Shown: piece by piece, positions 25,443-33,498 of the stretch
Layout of the letters: each line of letters begins with the position of its first letter
How positions within the stretch are numbered: position 1 is the first letter of the stretch
From: Lachnospiraceae bacterium
GTDB taxonomy: Bacteria > Bacillota > Clostridia > Lachnospirales > Lachnospiraceae
DNA: 34,871 bases
Assembly (NCBI GenBank): GCA_017544405.1
Contig: JAFYEE010000180.1
Coordinates: 1 to 34,871, forward strand
Reading direction: 5' to 3'
Position numbers and translations under genes: made by a program
The notes under the pieces: generated by a model
What the model saw: the letters and a program-made list of their open reading frames with translations, nothing else
What the model was told of the DNA's origin: nothing
The model's database searches: none

Positions 25443-27295
25443 GGCTGCCCGGCAGCCGAAAGCAGGGGCTTCAGGAATCTTGAGGGAAAACGCGGACGCT
25501 CCTTCGAACCGGTCTGATACAGCAAAAGAAGACGGTTCTTTGCCCGTGTCATCGCCACATAGAAGATCCTGCGCTCCTCTTCCAGCGCGCTTTCCATGAG
25601 GGCCTTCCCGTAGGGAAACTGCCCTTCGTTGCAATCGGGCAGGATTACGGTATCAAATTCCAGCCCCTTCGAAGCATGCACCGTCATAAGACGAACGCGA
25701 TGATCTGCAGAAAGGCCCCGGTCACGGGATCCTTTCTGCAGATTTTTTTCGTATTCCTCCTGCGCTTTTCGCCACTCCGAAAGCGTCTTGTAATGCGCGG
25801 ACTCCCTCGTCAGGAGGTCCAGCACCTGACGGATCTCCTCCTTTTTCTTCTCATCCGACCCTGCTTCCTCCAGTGAAAATGCCTCCAGACCGATGCTTCT
25901 TCGGATGAACTGTACCCGCAGATGCAGACTCTGCCGACGCAGGAAGGTAAGCTGCCGCCGGAGCTTCTCCGCTTCCTCTATATGCTGCGCGGCGTAGGGC
26001 AGATGCCGGTTTCTCCGGTAATACGCCCGGATGAGCTCCAGCGGGTCACCCTCGCCGGAGAGAGACTCCGTCCGCAGATAACGAAGCGGCCGGTTCAGGA
26101 TCCGGACCAGCGCGCCGCGGTCGGACGGATCCTCCGCAAGCGTCAGATAATCCATCACATCCTGCGCTGTGCGGTGCCGGTAGATGCTCGGGACCTGCTC
26201 TTTCATCTCGAACCCGATCCCCTCCCGCGTAAGCGCAGCGGCGCAGCTTTGCATCGCGAGATTCGTGCGGAACAAAAGCGCGGTTTCCGGCCCTTCCGCG
26301 TCCTTCAGAAGCTCTGTCAGAAACCGGTATTCCTCCCCGCGGCTTTCAAAGGAACGCAGGGTGACGCAGGGGGCGGCCGCGGACGATCTGGCCGAACGGA
26401 TCTCTTTTTCAAAGCGCTCGCTCCCCTCCCGGATCACCCGGTTGGAAGCCTCCACGATGTCCGGAAGACTCCGGTAATTGGTCTCGAGCTTCAGGACCTG
26501 TGCCCGGAAGTCCTCCAGGAACTCCTTCATGCACGAGATATTCGATCCGCGAAAACCGTAGATTCCCTGGCATTCGTCTCCCACGGCAAAAACCCGGGTG
26601 CCGTCGCCTGCAAGGAGGCGCAGCACCTGGTACTGAACCGGATTGATGTCCTGGAATTCATCCACCAGAATATGGGAAAATCGGCCGCTCCACTTCCTCC
26701 GCTCCGTCTCGTCTTCGGATAAAAGGCAGTAACAGTCGTAGACCATGTCATCAAAGTCCAGCACTTCCTCCGCCCTGCGAAGGCGCTCGTACCGTGCGAA
26801 AAGCTCGCCCGCGCGCTCCCGAAGCGGCTCGGGAAGGAGCTCGCGCAGTCCATCCCCGGACAGGGAATTCTTATAATATCCGATCGCTTCGAGCGCGCTT
26901 AAAACGAGAGCGTCCGAAGACGATTTTTCTTTCATCTCCTCCGCAAAATGCTGCCGAAGGATATGTCGCATCATGTATTTCTTCTTTTTGTCTGTCAGAA
27001 AACGAAATGCGGAATAGGTGCGCGAACTGCGCAGAATGGTGTAATAAACAGAATGAAACGTTCCGAAACCGACGGGGGATGCGCCTTTGTCTTCCCTGCG
27101 GAAGCGCTCCTGCATGGAGACAGCGGCATCTTTGGTAAAGGTAATGACCAGAATGCGCTCCGGCGAAAGGTGCCTTTCTCGGAGCAGATAAAGGATTCTC
27201 TGTGTGAGTACGTACGTCTTGCCGGAGCCGGGGCCTGCCAGGATCAGCAGGTTCCCCTCCTCCGCGGTGACCGCAGCCAGCTGCTGCGCATTCAT
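25340..27295 (-). CDS. UvrD/PcrA-type ATP-dependent DNA helicase
   Basis: A 651-residue superfamily 1A helicase that unwinds DNA 3' to 5' in repair or replication. Walker A GPGSGKT is at 21-27. The Walker B region is ILVDEFQDINPVQ, motif III GDECQGIYGFRGS, motif IV LETNYRS, motif V VRLMTVHASKGLEFD and motif VI YVAMTRAKNRL. It is shorter than PcrA (about 730 residues) and lacks the PcrA C-terminal tail. It ends in 30-odd Ser-rich residues that are simply the antisense of the DUF1292 gene. ATG 27295 lies four bases after the gltX stop and is chosen because it places the Q-motif (MNAQQLAAV) at the terminus. There is no good ribosome binding site, so restart after gltX is likely. Confidence 0.93.
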   Translation of the reverse strand: MNAQQLAAVTAEEGNLLILAGPGSGKTYVLTQRILYLLRERHLSPERILVITFTKDAAVSMQERFRREDKGASPVGFGTFHSVYYTILRSSRTYSAFRFLTDKKKKYMMRHILRQHFAEEMKEKSSSDALVLSALEAIGYYKNSLSGDGLRELLPEPLRERAGELFARYERLRRAEEVLDFDDMVYDCYCLLSEDETERRKWSGRFSHILVDEFQDINPVQYQVLRLLAGDGTRVFAVGDECQGIYGFRGSNISCMKEFLEDFRAQVLKLETNYRSLPDIVEASNRVIREGSERFEKEIRSARSSAAAPCVTLRSFESRGEEYRFLTELLKDAEGPETALLFRTNLAMQSCAAALTREGIGFEMKEQVPSIYRHRTAQDVMDYLTLAEDPSDRGALVRILNRPLRYLRTESLSGEGDPLELIRAYYRRNRHLPYAAQHIEEAEKLRRQLTFLRRQSLHLRVQFIRRSIGLEAFSLEEAGSDEKKKEEIRQVLDLLTRESAHYKTLSEWRKAQEEYEKNLQKGSRDRGLSADHRVRLMTVHASKGLEFDTVILPDCNEGQFPYGKALMESALEEERRIFYVAMTRAKNRLLLLYQTGSKERPRFPSRFLKPLLSAAGQPYWSLSGTSSSNSTESRNSSKASEAISYSASSSI

Positions 27296-27299
27296 CTTA

Positions 27300-28766
27300 T
27301 CAGGCAAGTGCGCTCCTGAGCTTCTCGATTCCCAGCCGGATCCGGCGCAGGGACTCATCCTTTCCCAGAAGCTCCATCAGTTCGGTCGCACCGCCGGGCG
27401 TCATCTGCTTCCCGGACACGGCCGTACGGATGGGCCACATCAAAAATCCGTTCTTACATCCTTTTTCTTCAATTACCTTTAAAAGCATCTGATACAGCCC
27501 GTCGTTGCTGTAATCTTCCTGCTGCTCCAGAAGCGGAAGGACCGACTCGAGTACCTCCAGGGAGGAGGCCGCGTCCGTCTTCATCTTCTTGTGCGTATAC
27601 ATCTCCACATCATACTCCGGAAGCTCCCGGAGGAAGTCCACCTGACCTTCGATGTCCGGGAATACCTCGATCCGGCTCTGAACCATTTTGGCGATCTTCT
27701 TCAGATCCCAGCGGTCGCCCGGAAGGGACTTTTTCAGATAGGGCTCCGCCATCTCATAGAACTTCTCCGGATCCATCGCCTTGAAATACTCGCCGTTCAT
27801 CCAGCGGAGCTTCACGATATCAAAGACCGCCGGGGACTTGCTGATCCGGTGATAATCGAAGGCTTCGATCAGCTCCTGCAGCGAGAAGATCTCGCGGTTG
27901 TCCTCCGGACTCCATCCCAGCAGCGCCACATAATTGACAATGGCTTCGGTGATAAATCCCTGCTCGATCAGATCCTCAAAGGAAGCATGGCCGCTTCGCT
28001 TGGAGAGCTTCTGATGGTGCTCGTCGGTGATCAGGGGAAGGTGGATATACACAGGCACCTTCCACCCGAAGGCCTCATAGAGGCGGACATATTTCGGGGA
28101 CGAGGACAGGTACTCATTGCCGCGGACCACATGGGTGATGTTCATCGTATGGTCATCGACAACATTGGCAAAATTGTAGGTCGGGAAGCCGTCGGACTTG
28201 ATCAGGATCATATCGTCGAGCTCGGAATTGTCCACGGTGATGTCACCGTAGAGCTCGTCGTGGAAGGTCGTAGTGCCCTCGTTCGGAATGTTCTGGCGGA
28301 TGACAAAGGGCTTGCCGGCCGCGAGGTTGGCTTCGACTTCCTCTTTGGACAGTCCGAGGCAGTGCTTATCGTAGACGGTGATGGTCTTGCCGTCCACGAC
28401 CTCGGTCTTCAGGCTGTCCAGGCGCGCCTTGTCGCAGAAGCAGTAATATGCCTCGCCCTTGTCAATGAGCTCCTTGGCATATTTCATGTAGATCCCGGTC
28501 TTCATGCGCTCGCTCTGGACATAGGGACCGTATCCGCCGTCCTTGTCGGGACCTTCGTCATGTACGAGTCCGGTTTTTGCCAGCGTGCGGTAGATGATCT
28601 CCGTCGCTCCCTCCACGAAACGCTCCTGGTCGGTGTCCTCAATGCGAAGCATGAAGTCGCCGCCCGCATGCTTCGCGATGAGAAACTCATATAGAGCGGA
28701 GCGTAAATTCCCGACGTGCATTTTCCCCGTCGGACTCGGTGCATATCTGGTTCTTATCTTTTCCAT
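27300..28766 (-). CDS. gltX: Glutamate--tRNA ligase
   Basis: Charges tRNA-Glu with glutamate using ATP. The 488-residue class I synthetase has the HIGH-type motif HVGN at 17-20, the KMSKS-type motif KLSKRSG at 253-259, and a C-terminal anticodon-binding domain of normal size. ATG 28766 is chosen because GGAAGGA lies nine bases before it and the sequence then begins [14 protein letters not shown]. An in-frame ATG at 28790 precedes the site. Whether it is discriminating or non-discriminating cannot be judged from the window. The helicase gene follows directly. Confidence 0.97.
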   Translation of the reverse strand: MEKIRTRYAPSPTGKMHVGNLRSALYEFLIAKHAGGDFMLRIEDTDQERFVEGATEIIYRTLAKTGLVHDEGPDKDGGYGPYVQSERMKTGIYMKYAKELIDKGEAYYCFCDKARLDSLKTEVVDGKTITVYDKHCLGLSKEEVEANLAAGKPFVIRQNIPNEGTTTFHDELYGDITVDNSELDDMILIKSDGFPTYNFANVVDDHTMNITHVVRGNEYLSSSPKYVRLYEAFGWKVPVYIHLPLITDEHHQKLSKRSGHASFEDLIEQGFITEAIVNYVALLGWSPEDNREIFSLQELIEAFDYHRISKSPAVFDIVKLRWMNGEYFKAMDPEKFYEMAEPYLKKSLPGDRWDLKKIAKMVQSRIEVFPDIEGQVDFLRELPEYDVEMYTHKKMKTDAASSLEVLESVLPLLEQQEDYSNDGLYQMLLKVIEEKGCKNGFLMWPIRTAVSGKQMTPGGATELMELLGKDESLRRIRLGIEKLRSALA

Positions 28767-28813
28767 GTCATGTTCCTTCCTGTATAGCAATAATTTAATA
28801 ATCTAATCTGAAT

Positions 28814-28843
28814 CATATAAAACAGGGCAGTTGGATCTGTCAA
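28814..28843 (-). promoter_or_regulatory. Promoter of gltX
   Basis: On the minus strand a perfect TTGACA (28843-28838) and TATATG (28819-28814) are 18 bases apart. The leader would be about 45 bases and shows no T-box structure. The promoter lies 12 bases from the inverted repeat element that starts at 28855. Confidence 0.6.
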
Positions 28844-28854
28844 ATGCTTCGACC

Positions 28855-28985
28855 GCGGGATGGTTCAATCCGAACCTCTGCCTCGCCGCCGGCACTTAGC
28901 GAAGCAAGGCGACAGCCGCCGCTGAGCTTAGTACCGCTGCGAGCGAGGCACGAAGCGGGAGCGGGGTTCGGATGGACCATCCCGC
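28855..28985. repeat. Nested imperfect inverted repeat
   Basis: The left arm (28855-28886) and right arm (28943-28985) pair in three helices: GCGGGATGGT with ACCATCCCGC, TCCGAACC with GGTTCGGA, and TGCCTCGC with GCGAGGCA. Between the arms CTTAGCG can pair with CGCTGAG by one G-U pair, and GGC with GCC. The whole would form a long multi-helix hairpin in RNA or single-stranded DNA between the hydrogenase gene and the gltX promoter. It may be a REP-like element or a structured RNA. Confidence 0.7.
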
Positions 28986-29049
28986 AGGGAGAAGCATAAT
29001 CGTAATCGTAATCGTCGGGGTTCGGATGGACCATTCCGCAGGGAGAAGC
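28963..29049. repeat. Two 33-bp direct repeats with an ATCGTA microsatellite between
   Basis: Copies at 28963-28995 and 29017-29049 are identical except for one base (CATCCCGC against CATTCCGC). Both begin GGGGTTCGGATGGACCAT. The period is 54 bp, a multiple of three. The linker repeats the unit TAATCG. The first copy includes the right arm of the inverted repeat. In one minus-strand frame both copies encode YASPCGMVHPNP, but no start codon with a ribosome binding site opens that frame. Together with the gltX promoter and the nested inverted repeat this accounts for the 308-bp gap 28767-29074. Confidence 0.75.
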
Positions 29050-29074
29050 GTATTGGTAATCTAAATTGTCATCG

Positions 29075-30607
29075 TCATGGAATCTGCAATCCCTGATCAT
29101 TCGAATTCTCCATGATCGCATCCGGCAGCGGCTTCTTCGCAGCAGCCTTGAACTTATCCACCTCTCGCGCAGCATTCGCGATGGGCAGATTCGTGCCGGC
29201 CCCTGCGATGCATCCGCCGGGACAGGCCATGCCCTCGATCAGACATCCGTTCATCTTGCCCGCCTTCGCGAGCATCAAAGCCTTCCTGCAGTCCGCGAGA
29301 CCTTCCGCGTGTTCGATGTGCACCTCGGTCCCGGGATAATACCGGTTGACGCATTGCTCGATCGCACTGGCCACGCCTCCGGCGACACCGTACCCGCGGC
29401 CCGCACCGGTCGCATCGTCCATCTCCCCCTGCGGTTCGAGCTCCTCGGGCAGGATCCCCTTCGCCTCAAACATGGCTGCGAGCTCCTCGAAGGTGATCAC
29501 GAAATCCACATCCGAACGCACCGTCCGCCTGCTGGCCTCAAGCTTCTTCGAAGCACAGGGACCGATGAAGACCACGCCGGCGTCGGGGTGTTCCCGCTTG
29601 ATGATACGTGCGGTGGCGACCATGGGAGTCAGCTGGTTGGAGATCCGGTCGATCGTCTCGGGGAAGAGATTCTTCGCCATGACGGACCAGGACGGGCAGC
29701 AGGAGGTCAATGCAAAATCCTGCTCTCCCGATACGACTTCCTTCACATAATGCTCCGCTTCCGCCATGCACCCTTCGTCCGCGCCGATGGCCGTCTCATA
29801 GACATCCGCAAAGCCGAGCGCAAGAAGTGCGGTCTTGAACTTATCCGGCGTCACCTTCGGTCCGAACTGACCGACAAAGGCCGGCGCCACCTGGGCGATG
29901 ATCTTGCGCCCCGACTGAAGCGCGCGGATCAGCTGGAAAATCTGGGACTTGTCCGCGATGGCACCGAAGGGACAGCTGACCATGCACATGCCGCAGGAGA
30001 CACATTTTTCGTTGTTGATCACCGCGCGGCCGAAGCGATCGGACTCGATCGCACCGATCCCGCAGGCCTTCCTGCAGGGACGTTCCTTGTGGCAGATCGC
30101 ATCGTAGGGGCAGACCTGCTTGCAGCGCCCGCATTTGATGCAAAGCTCCTGATCGATCACGGACTTGCCGTTCACAAAAGAAATGGCGCCCTTCGGACAG
30201 ACCTCCTGGCAGGGGTGTGCCACGCAGCCCATGCAGGAATTCGTCACCTCGAAGCGGTTCTCCGGACAGGCGTTGCACGCCGAGGGGATGACCTGCATCA
30301 GGGGCGGTTCATAGTATTTTTCATCGATATTGCTCTCTTCGAGTCCCTGGGTCAGATGCCCGGGATGCTCCCGGTTCTCCGGCCGCAGACTCATGCCCAT
30401 GGCCAGACGGATCCGCTCACGGACGATCGCGCGGTCACGGTACACGGATTCCCACATCTGGGACTCTTCGTAGTCCACGATCTTATAGGGAAGGGCCTCC
30501 ATGTCGTCCTTCAGATTCTCCGAAGTATAGGCAAGATTGGCCACTTCGCGGAACACTCTCCGGCGGCTCTGCCGTACCGGGGTGTCAATGCCTCTCATAT
30601 CACTCAT
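29075..30607 (-). CDS. Monomeric [FeFe] hydrogenase, non-standard (group B-like)
   Basis: A 510-residue iron hydrogenase that handles H2 and protons with ferredoxin-type electron transfer, cytosolic. The N-terminal half has several 4Fe-4S motifs: CNACPEN and CMGCVAHPCQEVCP (111-137), CIKCGRCKQVCP (156-167) with CRKAC, and CVSCGMCMVSCP (202-213). The H-cluster domain has L1 TSCCPSW (301-307), L2 GPCASKKLE (349-357) and L3 MACPGGC (460-466). The predicted cluster ligands are Cys304, Cys351, Cys462 and Cys466. In standard group A enzymes L2 begins Met-Pro-Cys; here Met is Gly349, as in group B-like enzymes. Maturation genes hydE, hydF and hydG are not in the window. It lies 19 bp behind proA with AGGGAG upstream, so it is co-transcribed with proline genes. 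Confidence 0.92.
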   Translation of the reverse strand: MSDMRGIDTPVRQSRRRVFREVANLAYTSENLKDDMEALPYKIVDYEESQMWESVYRDRAIVRERIRLAMGMSLRPENREHPGHLTQGLEESNIDEKYYEPPLMQVIPSACNACPENRFEVTNSCMGCVAHPCQEVCPKGAISFVNGKSVIDQELCIKCGRCKQVCPYDAICHKERPCRKACGIGAIESDRFGRAVINNEKCVSCGMCMVSCPFGAIADKSQIFQLIRALQSGRKIIAQVAPAFVGQFGPKVTPDKFKTALLALGFADVYETAIGADEGCMAEAEHYVKEVVSGEQDFALTSCCPSWSVMAKNLFPETIDRISNQLTPMVATARIIKREHPDAGVVFIGPCASKKLEASRRTVRSDVDFVITFEELAAMFEAKGILPEELEPQGEMDDATGAGRGYGVAGGVASAIEQCVNRYYPGTEVHIEHAEGLADCRKALMLAKAGKMNGCLIEGMACPGGCIAGAGTNLPIANAAREVDKFKAAAKKPLPDAIMENSNDQGLQIP

Positions 30608-30626
30608 AAAAAACTCCCTGCAATGC

Positions 30627-31874
30627 TCAGGAACGGATCTGGCCGTTCCCGCGGATCTTGTACTTGTAGGAGGTCAGCTCCTTCAGTCCCATGGGTCCTC
30701 TGGCGTGAAACTTCTGCGTGCTGATGCCGATCTCGGCACCGAAGCCGAATTCAAATCCGTCCGTAAAACGGGTGGACGCGTTGACATAGACGCAGGCTGC
30801 GTCGACTCCGTTTAAGAAGCTTTCTGCATGCTCCGGCGTCCCGGTCACGATCGTCTCGGAATGGTGCGTATTGTAGCGGTTGATATGCGCGATCGCTTCC
30901 TCCGTGCTGTCCACGGTCTTAAGCGACAGGATGTAATCGAGATATTCTCTGCCGTAATCCTCCTCCGTCGCCGGTACGATGTCCGGCAGCACCTCGCGCA
31001 CCCGCTCATCTCCGCGCATCTCGACACCGGAAGGCTGCAGTGCCTCCTTCAGCATCGGCAGGAAACGGTCCTTCACCGCACTGTGCACGACGAGACTCTC
31101 ACAGGCATTGCAGACGGAAATGCGCTGCGTCTTGGCATTGACCACGATGCGGACGGCCATCTCGAGATCCGCGCTCTCATCGACATAGACATGGCAGTTG
31201 CCCGTTCCGGTCTCGATGACCGGAATGGTCGAGTGCTCGACCACGCTGCGGATCAGCCCTGCGCCGCCTCTCGGGATCAGGACATCCACATATTCCTTCA
31301 TCTGCATGAAGGCAGTGGTGACCGCACGGTCGGTGGAATCGATCACCTGCACGGCGTCCTCCGTCACCCCCTCCTCGCGCAGCGCCTGCCGAAGCAGGGT
31401 TTCGATGGCGAGATTGGTATGCAGCGCATCGCTCCCCCCTTTCAGAATCACGGCATTGCCGGACTTGAAGGTCAGAGCAAAGGCATCCGCGCACACGTTG
31501 GGTCTGGACTCGAAGATGATCCCGATGACGCCCAGCGGTACGCGCACCTTCTCGATATCGAGGCCGTTCGGCCTCGTAAAATGATCCATCACTTCACCGA
31601 TCGGATCGGGCAGAAGCGCCACCTGTTCGAGTCCCTCCGCGATGCCGTCGATGCGTTTTTCGTTCAGGGTAAGCCGATCGATCATGGCTTCCTTCATGCC
31701 GTTTTCCCGCGCTCTTGCGATATCCTCCGCATTCGCCTTAAGGAGAGCTTCCTTCCCGGAGCGCAGCAGCATTGCCGCACGGTATAAGACCGCATTTTTC
31801 TTCTCCGAAGACAGTGCCCCCAGCACATATTTTGCCTCACAGGCTCTTTTCCCCATTTCGGTCAGTTCTTTCAT
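30627..31874 (-). CDS. proA: Glutamate-5-semialdehyde dehydrogenase (gamma-glutamyl phosphate reductase)
   Basis: Reduces gamma-glutamyl phosphate to glutamate 5-semialdehyde with NADPH, the second step of proline synthesis. The 415-residue protein has the catalytic Cys255 in QRISVCNACES. Other marks are the NADPH-binding region GVIGIIFESRPNV (115-127), LIPRGGAGLI and the C-terminal TEIGISTQK-type stretch, here GAEIGISTQKFHARGPMGL. Full length. GAGGAG lies before the ATG. It follows the cyclo-ligase gene by 62 bp and is 19 bp before the hydrogenase gene. Confidence 0.96.
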   Translation of the reverse strand: MKELTEMGKRACEAKYVLGALSSEKKNAVLYRAAMLLRSGKEALLKANAEDIARARENGMKEAMIDRLTLNEKRIDGIAEGLEQVALLPDPIGEVMDHFTRPNGLDIEKVRVPLGVIGIIFESRPNVCADAFALTFKSGNAVILKGGSDALHTNLAIETLLRQALREEGVTEDAVQVIDSTDRAVTTAFMQMKEYVDVLIPRGGAGLIRSVVEHSTIPVIETGTGNCHVYVDESADLEMAVRIVVNAKTQRISVCNACESLVVHSAVKDRFLPMLKEALQPSGVEMRGDERVREVLPDIVPATEEDYGREYLDYILSLKTVDSTEEAIAHINRYNTHHSETIVTGTPEHAESFLNGVDAACVYVNASTRFTDGFEFGFGAEIGISTQKFHARGPMGLKELTSYKYKIRGNGQIRS

Positions 31875-31936
31875 CCCGATCTCCTCATTTAAAAGCGCCC
31901 GCCCGGCGCTTTCCTTCGCATTTTATGACAGGTGCG

Positions 31937-32566
31937 TCACACCAGCACGATCTCCGCTGTCTTAATATCATGCTCCTCTACCGGCAGCGGGTCCATGCGC
32001 TGGCAGAGATATCCGACCGCGATGGCGCAGCCGGCCAGTGCCGGATACTTGCCGAGAAAGCGATCATAGAATCCGCCGCCGTAACCGATGCGGTTGCCTT
32101 CCTCATCAAAGCCAAGTCCGGGCACGATGACAAAGACGCCTTTGCCCAACTCTTCCTGCGTGCATTCCCAGATTTCATTGCCCACCGGCTCCGAGATCCC
32201 GTGAAAGCCCATCCGAAGCTCCGCAAGGGAACGCACCCGGATAAAATCCAGCTCCTTGCCCCGTACTCTGGGAAGGTACAGTTCCTTTCCCGTAGAGAGC
32301 GCATCCTCCAGGATCGGGCGGATATCGATCTCCGAACCGAAGGGATAATAGCCGATGATCACGCCTGCCTTCCGATAGTCCTCCCGCCCGGTCACCGTTC
32401 TGCACAGCCTGACGGACGCCATTCTGCGCTCACCGACCGGAATCGATCCGCGCCGCTCCAGCGCCTCTCTGCGCAGCTTTTTTTTCCGCTCGCTGCGCTC
32501 CTCCGATAAAGGTTCCGAAGTCTCTTCGGAACGAGTTGTTTCCATAGCAGGGATTTCCATATCCAC
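31937..32566 (-). CDS. 5-formyltetrahydrofolate cyclo-ligase
   Basis: Converts 5-formyltetrahydrofolate to 5,10-methenyltetrahydrofolate with ATP, in one-carbon metabolism. The family core is visible in the 209 residues: KKKLRREALERR near the start, YYPFGSEIDIRPIL, LYLPRV, and the signature GNRIGYGGGFYDRFL at about 155-170. The first 25 residues are an acidic stretch not usual in the family. The start used is GTG 32566, with AGGAG nine bases before it, inside the end of proB; the ATG at 32560 is a second possibility. It lies between proB and proA, five bases after proB, and is thus co-expressed with proline synthesis. Confidence 0.92.
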   Translation of the reverse strand: MDMEIPAMETTRSEETSEPLSEERSERKKKLRREALERRGSIPVGERRMASVRLCRTVTGREDYRKAGVIIGYYPFGSEIDIRPILEDALSTGKELYLPRVRGKELDFIRVRSLAELRMGFHGISEPVGNEIWECTQEELGKGVFVIVPGLGFDEEGNRIGYGGGFYDRFLGKYPALAGCAIAVGYLCQRMDPLPVEEHDIKTAEIVLV

Positions 32567-32571
32567 GTCTG

Positions 32572-33441
32572 TCAGCTCCTGTGCAGCCCGTCCACAAAGC
32601 CGGGCAGATCAAATGTATCATCCGGATGGGCGGCAAAGATCGTTCCGATCTCCTCCCCTTCCACGATGCGATGCAGATTGGTCAGATCATTGCTGTTGCA
32701 GATCACCATGTCAGCCCCCGAACGGGTGGCGATCTGCGCCGCGATCATCTTGGTATTCATGCCGCCGGTTCCCACATTGCTGCCGGTACTGGCCTTGCCC
32801 ATGTCCATGTATTCCTCGGTGAGCTCATCCACCTGGTGGATAAAGACTGCGTCCGGATTGGTCCGCGGATCATCCGAATACAGCCCGTCGATATCGGACA
32901 GAAGGACCAGCAGATCCGCATTCACCATCGCGGCCACGATCGCGGAGAGCGTATCGTTGTCTCCGATCTCGATCTCATATGTGGCAATCGTGTCATTTTC
33001 ATTGACCACGGGGATCGCGCCCATATCCATCAGCTCCGTGAAGGTATTGGTGGCATTGGTGCGGTTCATGGTATCCACGATCGTATTCTTCGTCATCAGG
33101 ATCTGCGCGGTCGTCTGATTGTATTCACCGAACAGCTTCTGGTAGGTCATCATCAGACGCGCCTGCCCGATCGCGGCACAGGCCTGCTTCTCCGCCATCG
33201 TCATCGCAGCACATCCGCTGCGGTGCGGCTTTAAATGCACCGCGTTCCGTCCCGCGGCGATGGCACCGGACGAGACGAGGATGACATCCATCCCGCGGTT
33301 TTTCAGATCGCACAGCTCCCGCACGAGAAGCTCCATGCGCGCGTAATCCATACCTCCCGTCTCCTTGTGCTGCAGGGAGGAGGATCCGATCTTCACGACG
33401 ATCCTCTTCTTGAAACGAAGTTCTTCTCTGATCGAACTCAC
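32572..33441 (-). CDS. proB: Glutamate 5-kinase
   Basis: Phosphorylates glutamate to gamma-glutamyl phosphate, the first step of proline synthesis. The 289-residue protein is the short form: amino-acid kinase domain only, without the PUA domain of longer ProB. Marks are RIVVKIGSSSL, VSSGAIAAG, EIGDNDTLSAIVA, LLSDIDGLYSDDPR and STGSNVGTGGMNTK. I use GTG 33441, which gives MSSIREELRFKKRIVVKIGSS. GGAAGGA lies ten bases upstream, and this start resembles the family. The alternative is ATG 33465, eight residues longer, but it has a poor ribosome binding site and lies inside a GC hairpin (33459-33474). First gene of the proB, cyclo-ligase, proA, hydrogenase run. Confidence 0.95.
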   Translation of the reverse strand: MSSIREELRFKKRIVVKIGSSSLQHKETGGMDYARMELLVRELCDLKNRGMDVILVSSGAIAAGRNAVHLKPHRSGCAAMTMAEKQACAAIGQARLMMTYQKLFGEYNQTTAQILMTKNTIVDTMNRTNATNTFTELMDMGAIPVVNENDTIATYEIEIGDNDTLSAIVAAMVNADLLVLLSDIDGLYSDDPRTNPDAVFIHQVDELTEEYMDMGKASTGSNVGTGGMNTKMIAAQIATRSGADMVICNSNDLTNLHRIVEGEEIGTIFAAHPDDTFDLPGFVDGLHRS

Positions 33442-33458
33442 GGCAAACCCATCCTTCC

Positions 33459-33474
33459 GGGGCATACTTGCCCC
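33459..33474. other. GC hairpin in the proB leader
   Basis: GGGGCA (33459-33464) and TGCCCC (33469-33474) form a perfect six-pair stem with a four-base loop. On the minus strand it would cover the ATG at 33465. No T-run follows on that strand (the T-rich stretch lies before it), so it is not an ordinary terminator of the upstream dehydrogenase gene. Confidence 0.55.
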
Positions 33475-33498
33475 AAAAATGTATTTTCCATCATACGC

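Noticed and set aside
28963-29049. CRISPR array
   Set aside because: Only two 33-bp repeats with a 21-bp low-complexity linker, no third copy and no cas genes nearby.
28840-29175. Minus-strand 111-codon frame with YASPCGMVHPNP repeats as a gene
   Set aside because: Its start lies inside the hydrogenase gene without a ribosome binding site, and the rest is a translation of the inverted repeat element.
33459-33474. Intrinsic terminator of the FAD-dependent dehydrogenase gene
   Set aside because: The hairpin is not followed by a T-run on the minus strand, since the T residues come before the stem.
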